Positions 17,664 through 26,976 of a stretch of 64,000 nt of DNA are shown here, one piece after another. Each line of letters begins with the position of its first letter. Within the stretch, counting starts at the first letter, position 1. The stretch is from Bathymodiolus heckerae thiotrophic gill symbiont (lineage in GTDB: Bacteria > Pseudomonadota > Gammaproteobacteria > PS1 > Pseudothioglobaceae). Below the pieces are notes generated by a model. That model ran no database searches, was not told the origin of the DNA, and worked only from the letters and a program-made list of their open reading frames with translations. Both the position numbers and the translations under genes were made by a program. The stretch is from the NCBI RefSeq assembly GCF_900180345.1, contig NZ_FXLV01000001.1:1-64000 (forward strand). The letters are read 5' to 3'.

Positions 17664-17763
17664 GAGATCTTTGCATAAATATGGATGATTAACAGAATTC
17701 AATTTTTGTCAACTTGGTAAAAAGTGGATTTTTGATGATTATTCATATTTATGCAAAGGTCTC
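17664..17763 (+). mobile_element. MITE-like palindromic element, copy 4 (100 bp)
   Basis: A short-form element (GAGATCTTTGCATAAATA to TATTTATGCAAAGGTCTC) flanked by TAATA direct repeats (17659-17663, 17764-17768). It is inserted in the few bases between the convergent MBL-hydrolase and ppnP genes, and its final C now forms part of the ppnP stop codon (TAG, 17763-17765). Removing the element and one TAATA restores a TAT-TAA ending, which would add one tyrosine to the ancestral PpnP. Confidence 0.82.
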
Positions 17764-18042
17764 TAATAAGAACAACAATAATCAATCACTTCTTTGACCT
17801 GTAATTTAAAACTTGAATTTTTTGGCACTTCAAACGATGTGCCTTTTGTAAAGGTTTGCCATTCATGTTCATTTGGCAGTAGTACATCCGCTTCGCCTGT
17901 TTGAATTTCTACCAATTCATTCTCAGTAGTATCAAACGCATAATCACCTGCCATCGGAAAACTCAACAGTGCGGCTGCTCACTCTGCCCTAAAAATAAAT
18001 ATTGGCTTCTTTGATGACAGTTACATTTTCAAAATTTGACAT
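17763..18042 (-). pseudogene. ppnP: pyrimidine/purine nucleoside phosphorylase, degraded
   Basis: The C-terminal 67 codons (MAGDYAFDTTENE, then VLLPNEHEWQTF and FKLQVKEVIDYCC) match the small cupin-fold phosphorylase PpnP (YaiE, DUF1255, about 95 residues). The true start is the ATG at 18042, nine bases after pepA, encoding MSNFENVTVIKEANIYF. That frame hits TAG at codon 18 (17989-17991), continues as GRVSSRTVEFSDG, then fails because several codons are missing and the frame shifts into the downstream part. There are thus a nonsense codon and an internal deletion, plus a mobile element at the 3' end. Confidence 0.85.
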
Positions 18043-18051
18043 CAAAATTCC

Positions 18052-19371
18052 CTAAACTGAATCTAAAATATATTGAGTTAATAATGGTACTGGTCTCCCA
18101 GTAGCGCCTTTTTTAGCACCACTTACCCACGCTGTGCCAGCAATATCTAAGTGCGCCCAACAATAGTCTTTGGTAAATTTAGCCAAAAAACTTCCAGCGA
18201 CGCTAGAACCAGCTTCACGACAACCACTAGAATTTGCCATATCAGCAAAATTAGATTTAAATAATTCATTAAACTCTTCATCTAATGGTAACTGCCACAC
18301 TGTGTCCATAGAGTTTTTACCTGCCTTAATTAAATCATCAGCTAAGTCTTGGTCGTTCACCATCATTCCAGAATGGTGCTTACCGAGCGCCACAATCACC
18401 GCACCTGTAAGCGTGGCAACATCAATTACCACTGCTGGGTTAAATTTGGCAACATAAGTCAGCGCATCACACAAAATCAAACGCCCTTCTGCATCGGTAT
18501 TAAGAATTTCAATCGTCTGCCCTGACATAGATTTAACCACATCGCCCGGCTTGGAGGCATTATGCGCTGGCATATTCTCAACTGTTGGTACCACAATAGT
18601 TAAATTAACCTTGAGTTTCATCTCAGCCACCGCATGCATTGTGCCAAGCACAGATGCTGCACCGCACATATCATATTTCATCTCGTCCATACTCGCACCA
18701 GATTTGAGTGAAATACCGCCACTATCAAAAGTAACTCCCTTGCCCACCAACACAATGGGCTGAGCACTGTCATTGCCTTGGTAGCTCAAACTGATGAGCT
18801 TTGGTGGCTCAATTGAGCCCTTAGAAACCGACAATAAAGAACCCATGCCTAATTTTGACATATCAGATTCTTCTAGCACTTGACACGCAAGATTAAATTC
18901 TTGTGCCATGTTTTGTGCCGTTTCTGCCAAATAAGTCGGCGTACAGACATTCGATGGCAAATCACCCAACCTACGAGTAAGCGCCATACCGCTTGCAATT
19001 GCTAGCGCCTTGTCAATACTAGCCTGTTCACCTTGTTCAAAAACCACTGTTTGTAATGTATTTTCTTCGGGTGTTTCCAGCTCAATTTTTTGTATTTGAT
19101 AATCATTATTCGCTATTGCTTGAGTAACAATTTCAACAAAGTTTTCAACTTCAAGCATAGGCAAGAACAATGCTTTCAAATTAAACTGATTGGCAGTTTT
19201 AGCCAAAGTTATTGCTAATTTTTGAACTGTTTTGTCGTTAGGTATTTGGTCTCCAAGTCCAATTTTTAATTTATTAGCGCCATCAAACTCTACCTTGTTT
19301 AATTTCAGCATCTCATCAAAAACAACCTGTATTTGTGCCTCCGTGGCAGATTTATTAATTTTAAATTCCAT
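18052..19371 (-). CDS. pepA: leucyl aminopeptidase, M17 family
   Basis: A 439-residue cytosolic di-zinc aminopeptidase. The catalytic domain carries [15 protein letters not shown] (metal and catalytic lysine, K211 onward), KYDMCGAA and the family signature NTDAEGRL (291-298), ending in HLDIAGTAW. The N-terminal domain (residues 1-110) is shorter than in E. coli PepA (503 residues), so the total is about 60 residues below usual. All catalytic residues are retained, so it is probably active. The gene is followed by the ppnP pseudogene on the same strand. Confidence 0.93.
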   Translation of the reverse strand: MEFKINKSATEAQIQVVFDEMLKLNKVEFDGANKLKIGLGDQIPNDKTVQKLAITLAKTANQFNLKALFLPMLEVENFVEIVTQAIANNDYQIQKIELETPEENTLQTVVFEQGEQASIDKALAIASGMALTRRLGDLPSNVCTPTYLAETAQNMAQEFNLACQVLEESDMSKLGMGSLLSVSKGSIEPPKLISLSYQGNDSAQPIVLVGKGVTFDSGGISLKSGASMDEMKYDMCGAASVLGTMHAVAEMKLKVNLTIVVPTVENMPAHNASKPGDVVKSMSGQTIEILNTDAEGRLILCDALTYVAKFNPAVVIDVATLTGAVIVALGKHHSGMMVNDQDLADDLIKAGKNSMDTVWQLPLDEEFNELFKSNFADMANSSGCREAGSSVAGSFLAKFTKDYCWAHLDIAGTAWVSGAKKGATGRPVPLLTQYILDSV

Positions 19372-19437
19372 TATTTCTGCAACCTATTTTATAAAGATGC
19401 GTATAATTTTACACATCTCACACTACCATAAAAAATT

Positions 19438-20145
19438 ATGTTTAAAAAGATACTACTTACTCTCGCCCTCGTTAGTACCCAATCTATTGCCGACAAGTCT
19501 ACCATTGAAAACCTAAATTCAATATTCGGCACTATAGATATTGAAAAAACCCCTTTTAAAGGCGTTTATGAAGCCATTGCTCAAAACCCAATTCAATCTT
19601 TTTTTGTCTCGGAAGATGGTAAATACTTGATTCAAGGTGATATTATCGACTTAACCACTCGCCAGAAAATGCCAAACAGCAACAAAGTGCGGCAACTAAA
19701 AAAAGCGCTGTTAGATAGCGTTGAAGATAAAGATAAAATTATCTATCCGGCAAAAAATGAAAAATATGTAATACATGTATTTACCGATGTAGATTGCCCA
19801 TACTGCAAAAAACTACATAGACAAATGCCCAAAATAAATGAATTTGGGATTACCGTCAAATACCTCGCCACACCATTGGCATCATTGCATCCAGAAGCAC
19901 AAGGAAAAATGGAAAAAATTTGGTGCGCTAAAGACAGAAAAAAAGCGATGCACGACTATAAAACTAAGAGTATTGTGCCTAATTCGGATGACTGTAAAAA
20001 CCCAGTTGCGCAGCAATTGCTATTATCTCAGCAACTAGGAGTGAACGGCACACCTGCTATTTTCCTTTCTGATGGTACGCACTTGCCAGGCTATCTACCG
20101 GCCGACAGACTCTTGCAAGCCATCAAGCGCACACTTGGAAAATAA
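19438..20145 (+). CDS. dsbC: DsbC-like thiol:disulfide interchange protein
   Basis: A 235-residue periplasmic disulfide isomerase. It has a signal peptide (about residues 1-18, cleavage near SIA-DK), an N-terminal dimerisation domain, and a thioredoxin domain with active site CPYC (C120, C123) in VDCPYCKKLH. It also has the cis-proline loop GVNGTPAIF and a second cysteine pair (IWCAKD and SDDCKN), as in DsbC. It is presumably active on multi-disulfide exported proteins and c-type cytochromes. The gene overlaps the start of rsmB by 11 bp. Confidence 0.92.
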   Translation: MFKKILLTLALVSTQSIADKSTIENLNSIFGTIDIEKTPFKGVYEAIAQNPIQSFFVSEDGKYLIQGDIIDLTTRQKMPNSNKVRQLKKALLDSVEDKDKIIYPAKNEKYVIHVFTDVDCPYCKKLHRQMPKINEFGITVKYLATPLASLHPEAQGKMEKIWCAKDRKKAMHDYKTKSIVPNSDDCKNPVAQQLLLSQQLGVNGTPAIFLSDGTHLPGYLPADRLLQAIKRTLGK

Positions 20146-21382
20146 CACCCGAACCATTGCCCTAGGCGCAATCTGTTCAGTTGTTTTAGAGAAAAAATCA
20201 CTCTCCACTTTCATCTACCCAGCAGAGGTTAGTGCACTAACAAAATCTCTAGTTTTTGGCACAATTCGCTTCTACCACCAGCTCAACGATATTGTCTCTA
20301 GACTACTAAAACACTCACTTAAAAAAGAAGACTTAGATGTTCACTGTTTAATGTTGCTCGGCGCTTATCAAGTCTTACATTCTAATGTAGCAACACACGC
20401 CAGTATTTTCGAAACTGTGAATGTCGTTAATGAGCTCAACAAGCCTTGGGCAAAACCCCTAGTGAATGCCATTCTTAGGGAAATAGACCGACAAAAAGAC
20501 GATTTACAGCAACAAACACATTACACCCATCCAACTTGGTTAGTGAAAAAAATTAAACAATATTACCCCAATAATTTTGCACAAATCTTCACCCAAAACA
20601 ACACCCAAGCCCCAATGACGCTACGCATTCACCCTAATTTCAACCAACGAGCCTTGCCCGTCTTTATGGATGGGCAAGGCTCGTTGGTTGAAATTGCACC
20701 ACAGGCAATAATTTTAAATAAAGCGGTTAATGTTTACGATATTCAAGATTTTGATAAAGGCTCGTGTTTTGTGCAGGATGCCTCGGCCCAATTAGCTGCA
20801 CCTTTGTTAAACCCAAAAGAGGGGGATTTGATTTTAGACGCTTGCTGTGCGCCAGGCGGAAAAACTACTCACCTTAGCGAATTAGCCCCAAATGCCACAA
20901 TCATTGCACTAGATAACAACAAGGAAAGGCTAAAACGCGTGCAAGAAAATATTGAGCGATTTACCATAAAAAACATCGCCCTACTACAAGGAAAAGCACA
21001 AACGCAAGACTGGTGGGATGGCAAATTATTTGATAAAATCCTGCTGGATGCGCCTTGTTCGGCCACGGGTGTAATTCGTCGCCATCCTGATATCAAACTA
21101 CTTAGAAAACCTAAAGATATCAGCGCTTTAGTCGCCCTACAAAAAGACATTTTAGACAATTTATGGACAATGCTCAAGCCAGGAGGCGTGCTACTATATG
21201 CTACTTGCTCAATTTTAAAAAACGAAAATGAAGCTCAAATTGCACAGTTTTTACAAAACCACTCAGACGCAGTTGAGGAAAAAATCATGCTTGATTGGGG
21301 GGTTGAAGCCACTCACGGCAGACAACAAATTCCGTGTTATGAATTTGACGGATTTTATTATGCTAAATTAACAAAAATATAG
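20135..21382 (+). CDS. rsmB: 16S rRNA (cytosine-967-C5)-methyltransferase
   Basis: RsmB methylates C967 of 16S rRNA. The 415-residue protein has an N-terminal NusB-like RNA-binding domain, then a SAM-dependent domain with FVQDASAQLAAPLL, DACCAPGGKTTHL, ALDNNKERL, and the two catalytic cysteines in LLDAPCSATG and ATCSILKNE. I prefer the TTG at 20135 because the frame upstream lies over dsbC and makes no sense as protein. An AGT-type start is not available nearby, so this start is uncertain. A 24-bp perfect inverted repeat lies in codons about 168-187, with odd local sequence ALPVFMDGQGSLVE. Confidence 0.9.
   Translation: MENNTRTIALGAICSVVLEKKSLSTFIYPAEVSALTKSLVFGTIRFYHQLNDIVSRLLKHSLKKEDLDVHCLMLLGAYQVLHSNVATHASIFETVNVVNELNKPWAKPLVNAILREIDRQKDDLQQQTHYTHPTWLVKKIKQYYPNNFAQIFTQNNTQAPMTLRIHPNFNQRALPVFMDGQGSLVEIAPQAIILNKAVNVYDIQDFDKGSCFVQDASAQLAAPLLNPKEGDLILDACCAPGGKTTHLSELAPNATIIALDNNKERLKRVQENIERFTIKNIALLQGKAQTQDWWDGKLFDKILLDAPCSATGVIRRHPDIKLLRKPKDISALVALQKDILDNLWTMLKPGGVLLYATCSILKNENEAQIAQFLQNHSDAVEEKIMLDWGVEATHGRQQIPCYEFDGFYYAKLTKI
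20636..20695. repeat. 24-bp perfect inverted repeat inside rsmB
   Basis: Bases 20636-20659 are the exact reverse complement of 20672-20695, with a 12-base spacer (gtctttatggat). The arms read AATTTCAACC...TTGCCC and their complement. An extended perfect hairpin inside an essential-type coding sequence is unusual; it encodes roughly residues 168-187 of RsmB. It looks like a templated inverted duplication that kept the reading frame. Confidence 0.95.
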
Positions 21383-21395
21383 TCGGAAAGAGGCA

Positions 21396-21425
21396 AGAGA
21401 CCACTGGGTTAATACAGCGGTCTCT
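21396..21425. terminator. hairpin between convergent rsmB and lon
   Basis: AGAGACC-A-CTG and CAG-C-GGTCTCT form an imperfect stem with an 8-nt loop between the two stop codons. The tract ACAATTATTTTT follows on the plus strand, so it can serve as a terminator for rsmB. Confidence 0.6.
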
Positions 21426-21429
21426 ACAA

Positions 21430-23766
21430 TTATTTTTCTAGTGCAATATCCAGCACCTCATCAATCCACTTAACTTTTATTACTTTGAGTTTGCTTTTGA
21501 TTTTCTCAGGCACTTCAGAGAGTTCTCGTTCGTTGTCGTCGGGGATGATGACGGTTTTGATGCCGCCACGCAATGCCGCTAGCATTTTTTCTTTGAGTCC
21601 GCCGATTGGGGTGATTTCACCACGCAGGGTAATTTCGCCAGTCATTGCCACATCGGCTTTAACCTTGCGTCCTGTAAGTACGGATACAAGTGCAGTGCAC
21701 ATCGCTGCGCCTGCGCTAGGTCCGTCTTTTGGGGTGGCGCCATCGGGCACATGGATGTGAATGTCAAGTTTTTCATCGAAATGTTCGTCAATACCAAATT
21801 TCTTGGCTCTACTTCTAACCACAGATTTGGCCGCTTGAATGGATTCCTGCATTACATCGCCTAATTGACCTGTGTAATTGAGCTTACCCTTGCCCTTGTA
21901 AGCGGCAGCTTCGATGGTGAGCAAATCACCACCTACAGAAGTCCATGCCAGTCCTGTTACTTCGCCAACTTGGTTGTTTTCTTCTGCTAAACCAAAGCGG
22001 AATTTTTTAATACCAAGATATTTTTCTAAACTTTTAGCATCAATAATGGCTTTTGTTTTGCGCTTCTTAATAACAACTTCTTTAACGATTTTGCGACAAA
22101 TAGTGCTAATGGTTCTACTTAGGCTACGCACGCCTGCCTCACGCGTGTAATAACGAATAATGTCCAAAATAGCCGAATCTTTGAATACAATTTCATTCAT
22201 TTCAACGCCGTTATTTTCCATCGCTTTTTTAATTAAATGACACTTAGCAATCTGCATTTTTTCATCTTCGGTGTAACCAGAGAGTTCAATAATCTCCATT
22301 CTATCTAATAGGGGCTGTGGCAAATCTAGCGTGTTGGCGGTTGCCACGAACATAACTTGCGAAAGGTCGTAGTCGATTTCTAAATAATGGTCGTTAAAAG
22401 TGTGGTTTTGCTCAGGGTCCAGCACTTCCAGCATAGCTGATGAAGGGTCACCCCGATGATCGGACGCCATTTTCTCAATTTCATCAAGCAAAAATAGAGG
22501 ATTTTTAACCTTCACTTTTTGCATTTTTTGAATAATAGAGCCTGGCATTGCACCAATATAGGTGCGTCGATGTCCACGAATTTCTGCCTCATCTCGAACA
22601 CCGCCAAGTGCCATACGCACGAATTTACGGTTCACTGCCTTGGCAATTGATTCGCCGAGTGAAGTTTTTCCCACACCTGGTGGTCCAACTAAGCACAAAA
22701 TATTTGCCTTGTTGTGGGTAACACGAGTTTGCACTGCCAAATGCTCCAAAATACGCTCTTTTACCTTGTTTAGCCCGTAATGATCATCATCTAAAATATG
22801 TTGCGCCTTGGCTAAATTCTTATTAATGCGGGTTTGTTTTTTCCATGGCACATCGCAGAGATTTTCAATATAAGTGCGAATAATAGATGCATCAGATGAA
22901 TGCGATGACATTCTTGAGAGTTTTTTTAATTCACCTTCTGCTTGTTTTTTAGCATCTTTAGGCATCTTGGCTTGGTTGATTTTTGCTTGTAAATCTTCAA
23001 TTTCATTCTCATCTTCTGCCTGCCCTAATTCTTTTTGAATGGACTTCATTTGCTCATTCAAGTAATAATCTCGTTGGTTAGATTCCATTTGTTTGCGTAC
23101 ACGGGATTGAATTTTCTTCTCAGTGCCTAAAACATCAATTTCACTTTGAATTACTGATAAGATTTTATCTAATCGAGTTTGCGCATCTTTGCCGCTTAAC
23201 AGTTCTTGTTTCTCAGCAGTTTTTAGCGATAAATTGGCAATAATGATATCGCTAAAACGCTCAACATTACTCACTTCTTTGAGCATATTAAGCACTTCTT
23301 CGGGGATTTTTTTGTTAAGTCTAATATAGGTCTCAAAGTTCTCTAATGCCAGTCGCATCATCGCTTCAACTTCAATATTTTTACCAACATCCAACGCAAA
23401 TTCGCTCACTTCAACTTCGGTATAGCCATCCGCTTCAACAAATTCCTCAACCTTGGCGCGCTTTACTCCTTCGACTAAGACTTTGATAGTGCCGTCAGGC
23501 AATTTCAACATTTGCAAAATCGTTGCCAAAGTACCAACAGTGTGCAGGTCTTCATTCTTCGGGTCTTGTGTTTTTTCGTTTTTTTGTGCAACCAAAAATA
23601 TATGTTTATTCGTCCCCATAGCCTGGGTAATTGCATTAACGGAACTTTCCCTACCAACAAAAAGTGGCATCACAGTATGTGGAAAAACCACCACATCTCG
23701 CAGTGGCAATAAAGGTACTCGTTGTTGTGTTAAATCTATTACCTCTGTTATGGCTTCTGTTCCCAT
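21430..23766 (-). CDS. lon: ATP-dependent protease Lon
   Basis: A 778-residue serine-lysine protease that degrades misfolded and regulatory proteins. Domains in order: LON substrate-binding N-domain (residues ~15-210), coiled-coil region (~220-300), AAA+ with Walker A GPPGVGKTS (361-369) and LLDEIEKM, and the protease domain with S684 in DGPSAGAA and K727 in GGLKEK. The length matches E. coli (784). The start overlaps the end of hflX by 19 bp. The usual hupB gene does not follow it; the convergent rsmB does. Confidence 0.98.
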   Translation of the reverse strand: MGTEAITEVIDLTQQRVPLLPLRDVVVFPHTVMPLFVGRESSVNAITQAMGTNKHIFLVAQKNEKTQDPKNEDLHTVGTLATILQMLKLPDGTIKVLVEGVKRAKVEEFVEADGYTEVEVSEFALDVGKNIEVEAMMRLALENFETYIRLNKKIPEEVLNMLKEVSNVERFSDIIIANLSLKTAEKQELLSGKDAQTRLDKILSVIQSEIDVLGTEKKIQSRVRKQMESNQRDYYLNEQMKSIQKELGQAEDENEIEDLQAKINQAKMPKDAKKQAEGELKKLSRMSSHSSDASIIRTYIENLCDVPWKKQTRINKNLAKAQHILDDDHYGLNKVKERILEHLAVQTRVTHNKANILCLVGPPGVGKTSLGESIAKAVNRKFVRMALGGVRDEAEIRGHRRTYIGAMPGSIIQKMQKVKVKNPLFLLDEIEKMASDHRGDPSSAMLEVLDPEQNHTFNDHYLEIDYDLSQVMFVATANTLDLPQPLLDRMEIIELSGYTEDEKMQIAKCHLIKKAMENNGVEMNEIVFKDSAILDIIRYYTREAGVRSLSRTISTICRKIVKEVVIKKRKTKAIIDAKSLEKYLGIKKFRFGLAEENNQVGEVTGLAWTSVGGDLLTIEAAAYKGKGKLNYTGQLGDVMQESIQAAKSVVRSRAKKFGIDEHFDEKLDIHIHVPDGATPKDGPSAGAAMCTALVSVLTGRKVKADVAMTGEITLRGEITPIGGLKEKMLAALRGGIKTVIIPDDNERELSEVPEKIKSKLKVIKVKWIDEVLDIALEK

Positions 23767-25055
23767 AATAGTGTTACCCCTTTTAAACTTAGTAATTTAG
23801 ATAGATAGTGATGAGTGACATTGATTTCAAGTATCCATTGCCCAAAATCATCCACTTTTTCATTATGGATATAGCCAATATTGTGAATTTCACTACGAAT
23901 ATAAGCACTAGTTACATCCAGCTGTATTCTGGCGCGTGTCATTGTTCCACTGAGTTGCTCTGCTAACGCTTGATAAAGAAAATCAATGCCTGCACCCGTT
24001 TGCGCCGAAATCCAAACACGAAAAATTCTGTTGTTCTCGTCTCTATCAATTCTTGGCTCGAAATTATCTAGGCAATCAATTTTATTCATCACCAAAATAC
24101 TAGGGACTTTGTCAGCCTCAATATCAAAAATAATAGCTTGCACTTGGTCGATTTTTTCTCTGTTATATTCATCAGCTGCGTCCACCACATGGAGCAGCAC
24201 ATTGGCACGCCGTGTTTCTTCCAAGGTTGATTTAAAAGCTGCCACTAAATCATGAGGTAGGTTTTGAATAAAACCTACGGTATCAGCAATTACCGCTTCA
24301 CCAGAAGCAGGCAATATCACGCGTCTAATGGTGGAATCAAGCGTGGCAAATAATTGGTCATTGGCAAAAACTTCTGCTTGGGTTATGTAATTAAACAGCG
24401 TGGATTTTCCTGCATTGGTGTAGCCTGCCAAAGCAATCATCGGTAATTCGTTCTTAATGCGTGACTTACGCCCTAAATCTCGTTGTTTATGTACTTTTTC
24501 TAAGCGTTTACTGATATTTTTAATACGCACAGCAATTAATCGTTTATCGGTTTCTAATTGTGTCTCACCCGGACCACGCATACCAATACCGCCTTTTTGT
24601 CGCTCTAAGTGCGTCCAACCACGCACGAGGCGAGTGGATAAATGCCTAAGTTGTGCCAGTTCCACTTGTAATTTACCCTCAAACGAACTTGCTCTCAATG
24701 AGAAAATATCCAAAATCAGACCTGTGCGATCCATTACTTGGCATTCTAAGTGTTTTTCTAAATTGCGTTCTTGTGAAGGAGACAATTCAGCAGAAAAAAT
24801 GACCAAATCTAGCGCTAGTTCTTTAACCAAATCTGCCAATTCTTCCACCTTGCCAGAGCCAATAAAATACCTAGCATTCGCATTATTGCATGTTACTTTT
24901 AGGTTTTGAATGACATCCAGTCCAGAGGATTGCGCTAATTCTAAAAGCTCATCTGCACCATTGTGACTATGTCGATTTTGAGGAAGCTCTATATAGACCA
25001 GCAAGGTTCGCTCGCCTTGACCAACTGCCTCTTTTTGCTTATCAAATAATTCCAC
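23748..25055 (-). CDS. hflX: ribosome-associated GTPase HflX
   Basis: A 435-residue GTPase that binds the 50S subunit and splits or rescues stalled ribosomes. It has the N-terminal HflX domain with SPSQERNLE and GIGMRGPGETQLETD, then the G domain with G1 AGYTNAGKST, G3 DTVGFI and G4 MNKID. Some HflX proteins also have helicase activity. Here it lies between clpX and lon, whereas in many gammaproteobacteria it follows hfq. Its 3' end overlaps lon, so it is probably part of the same transcript. Confidence 0.95.
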   Translation of the reverse strand: MELFDKQKEAVGQGERTLLVYIELPQNRHSHNGADELLELAQSSGLDVIQNLKVTCNNANARYFIGSGKVEELADLVKELALDLVIFSAELSPSQERNLEKHLECQVMDRTGLILDIFSLRASSFEGKLQVELAQLRHLSTRLVRGWTHLERQKGGIGMRGPGETQLETDKRLIAVRIKNISKRLEKVHKQRDLGRKSRIKNELPMIALAGYTNAGKSTLFNYITQAEVFANDQLFATLDSTIRRVILPASGEAVIADTVGFIQNLPHDLVAAFKSTLEETRRANVLLHVVDAADEYNREKIDQVQAIIFDIEADKVPSILVMNKIDCLDNFEPRIDRDENNRIFRVWISAQTGAGIDFLYQALAEQLSGTMTRARIQLDVTSAYIRSEIHNIGYIHNEKVDDFGQWILEINVTHHYLSKLLSLKGVTLLWEQKP

Positions 25056-25067
25056 TAACGGCTGCGT

Positions 25068-26342
25068 TTAAGAGGCTTTTTTAGCCTTTTTAGCTGTTGC
25101 TTGTTTTCCAGCCAACTTATATACTATCAAGGGTTCGGTTTTCTTTTCAACCACATTTCTGTCAATAACCACTTCGCTTACATCACTCAATGAGGGCAAT
25201 TCAAACATTGTATCTAACAACATATATTCCAAGATAGAGCGCAATCCTCTGGCGCCTGTTTTACGCTTAACGGCTAATTTAGCAATCGCTGATAAAGCGG
25301 GCTTTCTAAAAGTTAATTTAACACCTTCCATGGCAAAAACTTCTTGAAATTGCTTGATTACTGAATTCTTTGGCTTGGTTAAAATTTGAATAAGTGCCTC
25401 TTCGTCTAATTCACCTAACGCTGTTTGTACCGGCAAACGACCGACTAATTCTGGAATTAAACCATAACTAATCAAATCTTCTGGCTCAATAAGATTGAAT
25501 AATTCTGTTAGATTCTTCTCTTCACTCAAATCTTTCACATCTGCACCAAAACCAATGCCTGTGGCTTTTTCTACCCGCTTACCGATAACTTTGTCCAAGC
25601 CATCAAATGCACCGCCACAAATAAATAAAATCTTTGAAGTATCAACATCAATGGTTTCTTGATTTGGGTGTTTGCGTCCGCCTTGTGGTGGCACAGAAGC
25701 CACAGTACCTTCAATCAATTTTAACATTGCTTGTTGTACACCTTCGCCAGATACATCACGAGTAATGGAGGGCGAATCAGAACGGCGAGAAATCTTATCT
25801 ATTTCATCGATAAAAATAATGCCATGTTCAGCACGAACTGGGTCAAAATCACATTTTGACAACAGACTTTTAATTACATTTTCAACATCATCACCCACAT
25901 AGCCTGCTTCAGTTAAAGTGGTCGCATCTGCCACGGTAAATGGCACATCCAAAAGTCGTGCCAGCGTTTGTGCTAACAATGTTTTGCCCGAACCTGTGGG
26001 GCCAATCATTAAAATGTTGGATTTATCCAGCTCAACATCGTTGGATATATGCCCACTTTGCAAGCGCTTGTAATGATTGTAAACTGCAACAGACAACACT
26101 TTTTTAGCATGATCTTGTCCAATCACATATTCATTCAGAAAATCATGCAACTGCTTCGGCGTGTAGCTCCAATCTTGATGTGCGTCAATAACTGCCTGCG
26201 AGGCTTGCTCTTCAAGTAAACCATAGCACGATTCAATACATTCGTTGCAAATGTAGACACCAGGTCCTGCAACCAATCTATCAACCTCGGATTTTGCTTT
26301 GCCGCAAAATGAACAATTAAGCTTTTTCGTATTTTCTGCCAT
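25068..26342 (-). CDS. clpX: ATP-dependent Clp protease ATP-binding subunit ClpX
   Basis: A 424-residue AAA+ unfoldase that feeds substrates to ClpP. It has an N-terminal zinc-binding domain with C10, C13, C32 and C35, Walker A GPTGSGKT (114-121), Walker B in [10 protein letters not shown], the pore and [16 protein letters not shown] region, the IGF-type ClpP-docking loop as TGIGFGA, and [10 protein letters not shown] sensor 2. A lysine-rich C-terminal tail ([12 protein letters not shown]) is a little longer than typical. It follows clpP after 36 bp. Confidence 0.98.
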   Translation of the reverse strand: MAENTKKLNCSFCGKAKSEVDRLVAGPGVYICNECIESCYGLLEEQASQAVIDAHQDWSYTPKQLHDFLNEYVIGQDHAKKVLSVAVYNHYKRLQSGHISNDVELDKSNILMIGPTGSGKTLLAQTLARLLDVPFTVADATTLTEAGYVGDDVENVIKSLLSKCDFDPVRAEHGIIFIDEIDKISRRSDSPSITRDVSGEGVQQAMLKLIEGTVASVPPQGGRKHPNQETIDVDTSKILFICGGAFDGLDKVIGKRVEKATGIGFGADVKDLSEEKNLTELFNLIEPEDLISYGLIPELVGRLPVQTALGELDEEALIQILTKPKNSVIKQFQEVFAMEGVKLTFRKPALSAIAKLAVKRKTGARGLRSILEYMLLDTMFELPSLSDVSEVVIDRNVVEKKTEPLIVYKLAGKQATAKKAKKAS

Positions 26343-26378
26343 TAACTTAGTCCTTTACTGAATAAAATAAAACAGGAT

Positions 26379-26975
26379 TTAACGCTGTGTCAATACCTTA
26401 TCAATCAAACCGTATTTAGCCGCTTCGTCAGCCGACATAAAATTGTCTCTATCCGTGTCTTTTTGGATGGTTTTGATAGCCCGACCCGTATGAAACTTAA
26501 GGATATTATTGAGTTTTTCCCTCACTTTGAGGATTTCTTGCGCATGAATGTCAATATCACTGGCTTGACCAGAAAACCCACCCAACGGCTGATGAATCAT
26601 ACACCTAGCATTTGGCAGTGCAAATCGTTTGTTCTTAGCGCCAGCAGTTAACAATAACGCACCCATACTCGCTGCTTGACCAATACACAGGGTTGAAATA
26701 TCAGGCTTGATAAACTGCATAGTATCATAAATCGCCAAACCTGCAGAAACCGAACCTCCCGGAGAATTAATATACAAATGAATGTCCTTGTCAGGGTTTT
26801 CGGATTCTAAAAACAACATCTGCGCAACAATGACATTCGCCATATAGTCTTCAACAGGGCCGACCATAAAAATAACGCGTTCTTTTAGAAGGCGTGAATA
26901 AATATCGTAAGCTCGTTCACCACGGGCAGATTGCTCTACCACCATTGGAATTTGATTTAGATTTTGAATACTCAT
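26379..26975 (-). CDS. clpP: ATP-dependent Clp protease proteolytic subunit
   Basis: A 198-residue serine protease subunit forming tetradecameric chambers. The catalytic triad is visible: S103 in [11 protein letters not shown]128 in [10 protein letters not shown] and D177 in TDRDNFM. A short N-terminal propeptide precedes [20 protein letters not shown]. One base separates it from the end of tig, so tig-clpP-clpX form an operon. Confidence 0.98.
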   Translation of the reverse strand: MSIQNLNQIPMVVEQSARGERAYDIYSRLLKERVIFMVGPVEDYMANVIVAQMLFLESENPDKDIHLYINSPGGSVSAGLAIYDTMQFIKPDISTLCIGQAASMGALLLTAGAKNKRFALPNARCMIHQPLGGFSGQASDIDIHAQEILKVREKLNNILKFHTGRAIKTIQKDTDRDNFMSADEAAKYGLIDKVLTQR

Positions 26976-26976
26976 T

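Noticed and set aside
20072-20134. Upstream extension of rsmB starting at 20072
   Set aside because: The first 21 codons lie over dsbC in another frame and do not resemble RsmB; the TTG at 20135 starts the conserved domain.
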